Shown here in pieces: positions 8,152 through 8,587 of a stretch of 8,587 bases of DNA. A model generated the notes under the pieces. The model saw nothing but the letters and a program-made list of their open reading frames with translations, did not search any database and had not been told where the DNA came from. The first letter of the stretch is position 1. Every line of letters begins with the position of its first letter. Origin of the DNA: Pyramidobacter sp. (GTDB lineage: Bacteria; Synergistota; Synergistia; Synergistales; Dethiosulfovibrionaceae); contig JAEEUD010000064.1 of assembly GCA_016286835.1 (NCBI GenBank), positions 1 through 8,587 of the forward strand. The letters run 5' to 3'. The translations under genes were made by a program, and so were the position numbers.

Positions 8152-8180
8152 ATTATACCAAATTTTGTCCGGATTGCTTG
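8152..8180 (-). promoter_or_regulatory. Extended -10 promoter for the adhesin gene
   Basis: On the minus strand TGGTATAAT (8160-8152) has a perfect -10 hexamer preceded by the TGn extension. The hexamer at the usual -35 distance (CAAGCA at 17-bp spacing) is a poor match to TTGACA, as often seen with extended -10 promoters. Transcription would start near 8145, giving a leader of about 80 nt. This is the best sigma-70-type promoter in the gap. Confidence 0.7.
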
Positions 8181-8185
8181 TCAGC

Positions 8186-8211
8186 ACCGAATATATTCAT
8201 GCTTGATCGGT
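8186..8211. promoter_or_regulatory. AT-rich palindrome upstream of the adhesin promoter
   Basis: GAATATATTC (8189-8198) is a perfect 10-bp palindrome, and ACCGA (8186-8190) with TCGGT (8207-8211) forms a further inverted pair. Both lie about 40-65 bp upstream of the inferred start of transcription, a normal place for an activator or repressor site. No specific regulator is recognised. Confidence 0.3.
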
Positions 8212-8230
8212 ATCGTTTAAAGGCGCAATG

Positions 8231-8276
8231 AAAAAACAAAAGCAGCGATGCTCGGCTCGCTCGCCTGGGGAGGCGA
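8231..8276 (-). terminator. Possible backup terminator hairpins
   Basis: Just past the main terminator, on the minus strand, TCGCCT-CCCC-AGGCGA forms a 6-bp hairpin (8276-8261). An alternative 5-bp stem AGCGA/TCGCT (8261-8257 with 8248-8244) is followed by GCTTTTGTTTTTT (8243-8231). The stems are short and share base 8261. This may be a secondary stop for the upstream transcript, but support is modest. Confidence 0.35.
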
Positions 8277-8277
8277 C

Positions 8278-8319
8278 AAAAAAGCCCGCTTCGTCCGTCG
8301 GTTGACGTGTGAAGCGGGC
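8278..8319 (-). terminator. Rho-independent terminator of the upstream gene
   Basis: A perfect 9-bp GC-rich stem (GCCCGCTTC, 8284-8292, with GAAGCGGGC, 8311-8319) encloses an 18-nt loop. On the minus strand it is followed at once by TTTTTT (8283-8278). It begins about 15 nt after the stop codon of the upstream gene. The plus-strand side has only a short TTTT run, so minus-strand termination is the main reading. It separates the upstream gene from the adhesin. Confidence 0.85.
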
Positions 8320-8333
8320 CTTTTGTGTTGATG

Positions 8334-8587
8334 TTACTTCTTGCCGACAGTCAGCGGCTCGTTGAGCTCTGTTCCGTTTTTCGGCTCATCCAAAAGCCAG
8401 TATTCGTAGTCGTCGAGGTAGACGTCAATGTCGTCGCTGCCGACGTGCAGATTCGGCTTGCGCGGCGGCCACATCCTCACGGCTTCGCGTTCAAACGGCA
8501 GAAGGTGGATATTTTGCAGCAGGTCGATGACGTGGAAATGGAACGGGTCTTTCGGCATCAGGGAGCCGCCGAAGGGGAAGAAGACTC
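8334..8587 (-). CDS. Unrecognised protein, C-terminal 83 residues only
   Basis: The frame enters from the right edge and ends at a TAA (8336-8334), showing 83 residues. An internal Met at 8558 has no Shine-Dalgarno upstream, and in-frame sequence (VFFPFGGSL) continues to the edge, so the true start is outside. The tail is rich in aromatic and acidic residues: MPKDPFHFHVIDLLQ, then a Pro/Arg patch (MWPPRKPN), then an acidic stretch (SDDIDVYLDDYEYWLLDE), ending in VGKK. I see no signal peptide or membrane segment in this part, and I recognise no family. It is followed directly by a strong terminator, so it is the last gene of its transcript and is not co-transcribed with the adhesin. Composition matches the rest of the window. 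Confidence 0.75.
   Translation of the reverse strand, partial: VFFPFGGSLMPKDPFHFHVIDLLQNIHLLPFEREAVRMWPPRKPNLHVGSDDIDVYLDDYEYWLLDEPKNGTELNEPLTVGKK

Noticed and set aside
6894..8231. Plus-strand open frame of 445 codons antisense to the adhesin start
   Set aside because: It lies opposite the signal peptide, secretion domain and adhesin promoter. Its protein is Arg/Asp/Val/Gly-rich without domain character, and stop-poor antisense frames are expected in GC-rich genes.
8334..8558. Treating the Met at 8558 as the start of a complete 74-residue gene
   Set aside because: The frame continues upstream to the window edge and no Shine-Dalgarno precedes this Met.

Overview
This window is almost entirely one very long minus-strand gene. 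Its frame stays open from an ATG at 8066 to the left edge, giving 2,688 codons with no stop. I read it as a giant surface or secreted filamentous adhesin of the leukotoxin LktA family. The evidence is a long signal peptide, an N-terminal F-x-x-P-x-G motif (FISPKG, residues 133-138), haemagglutinin-like beta-solenoid sequence, and a C-proximal array of Gly/Ala-rich repeats spaced about 51-60 residues apart. The C-terminus lies beyond the left edge. LktA-family proteins occur in Gram-negative-type anaerobes such as Fusobacterium, Synergistetes and some Negativicutes. The GC-rich composition and GC-rich third positions fit a Synergistetes such as Pyramidobacter better than AT-rich Fusobacterium; this assignment is an inference only.

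Layout, right to left in the direction of transcription: (1) 8587-8334 is the 3' end of an unrecognised minus-strand gene. (2) 8319-8278 is a strong rho-independent terminator for it, followed by two weaker hairpins with an oligo-T run near 8231. (3) 8211-8067 is the adhesin's own control region: an AT-rich palindrome, an extended -10 promoter (TGGTATAAT), a 5' leader of about 80 nt with a perfect 7-bp hairpin, and a GAGGTGG ribosome binding site that overlaps an in-frame TGA just upstream of the ATG. (4) 8066-7953 encodes the signal peptide. (5) 7952-7437 encodes the FxxPxG secretion-type domain. (6) 7436 to about 4300 encodes beta-solenoid sequence interrupted by helical or charged insertions. 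(7) About 4300 to the left edge encodes Gly/Ala-rich repeat sequence, most regular at 2840-640, with two further insertions.

The adhesin appears to be an independent transcription unit. By analogy with two-partner secretion, the protein would cross the inner membrane by Sec and leave through an outer-membrane TpsB/LktB-like pore, but no such partner gene is visible here. I found no RNA gene, mobile element, CRISPR array or second complete gene. The other long frames are antisense or out-of-frame shadows of the GC-rich adhesin gene.
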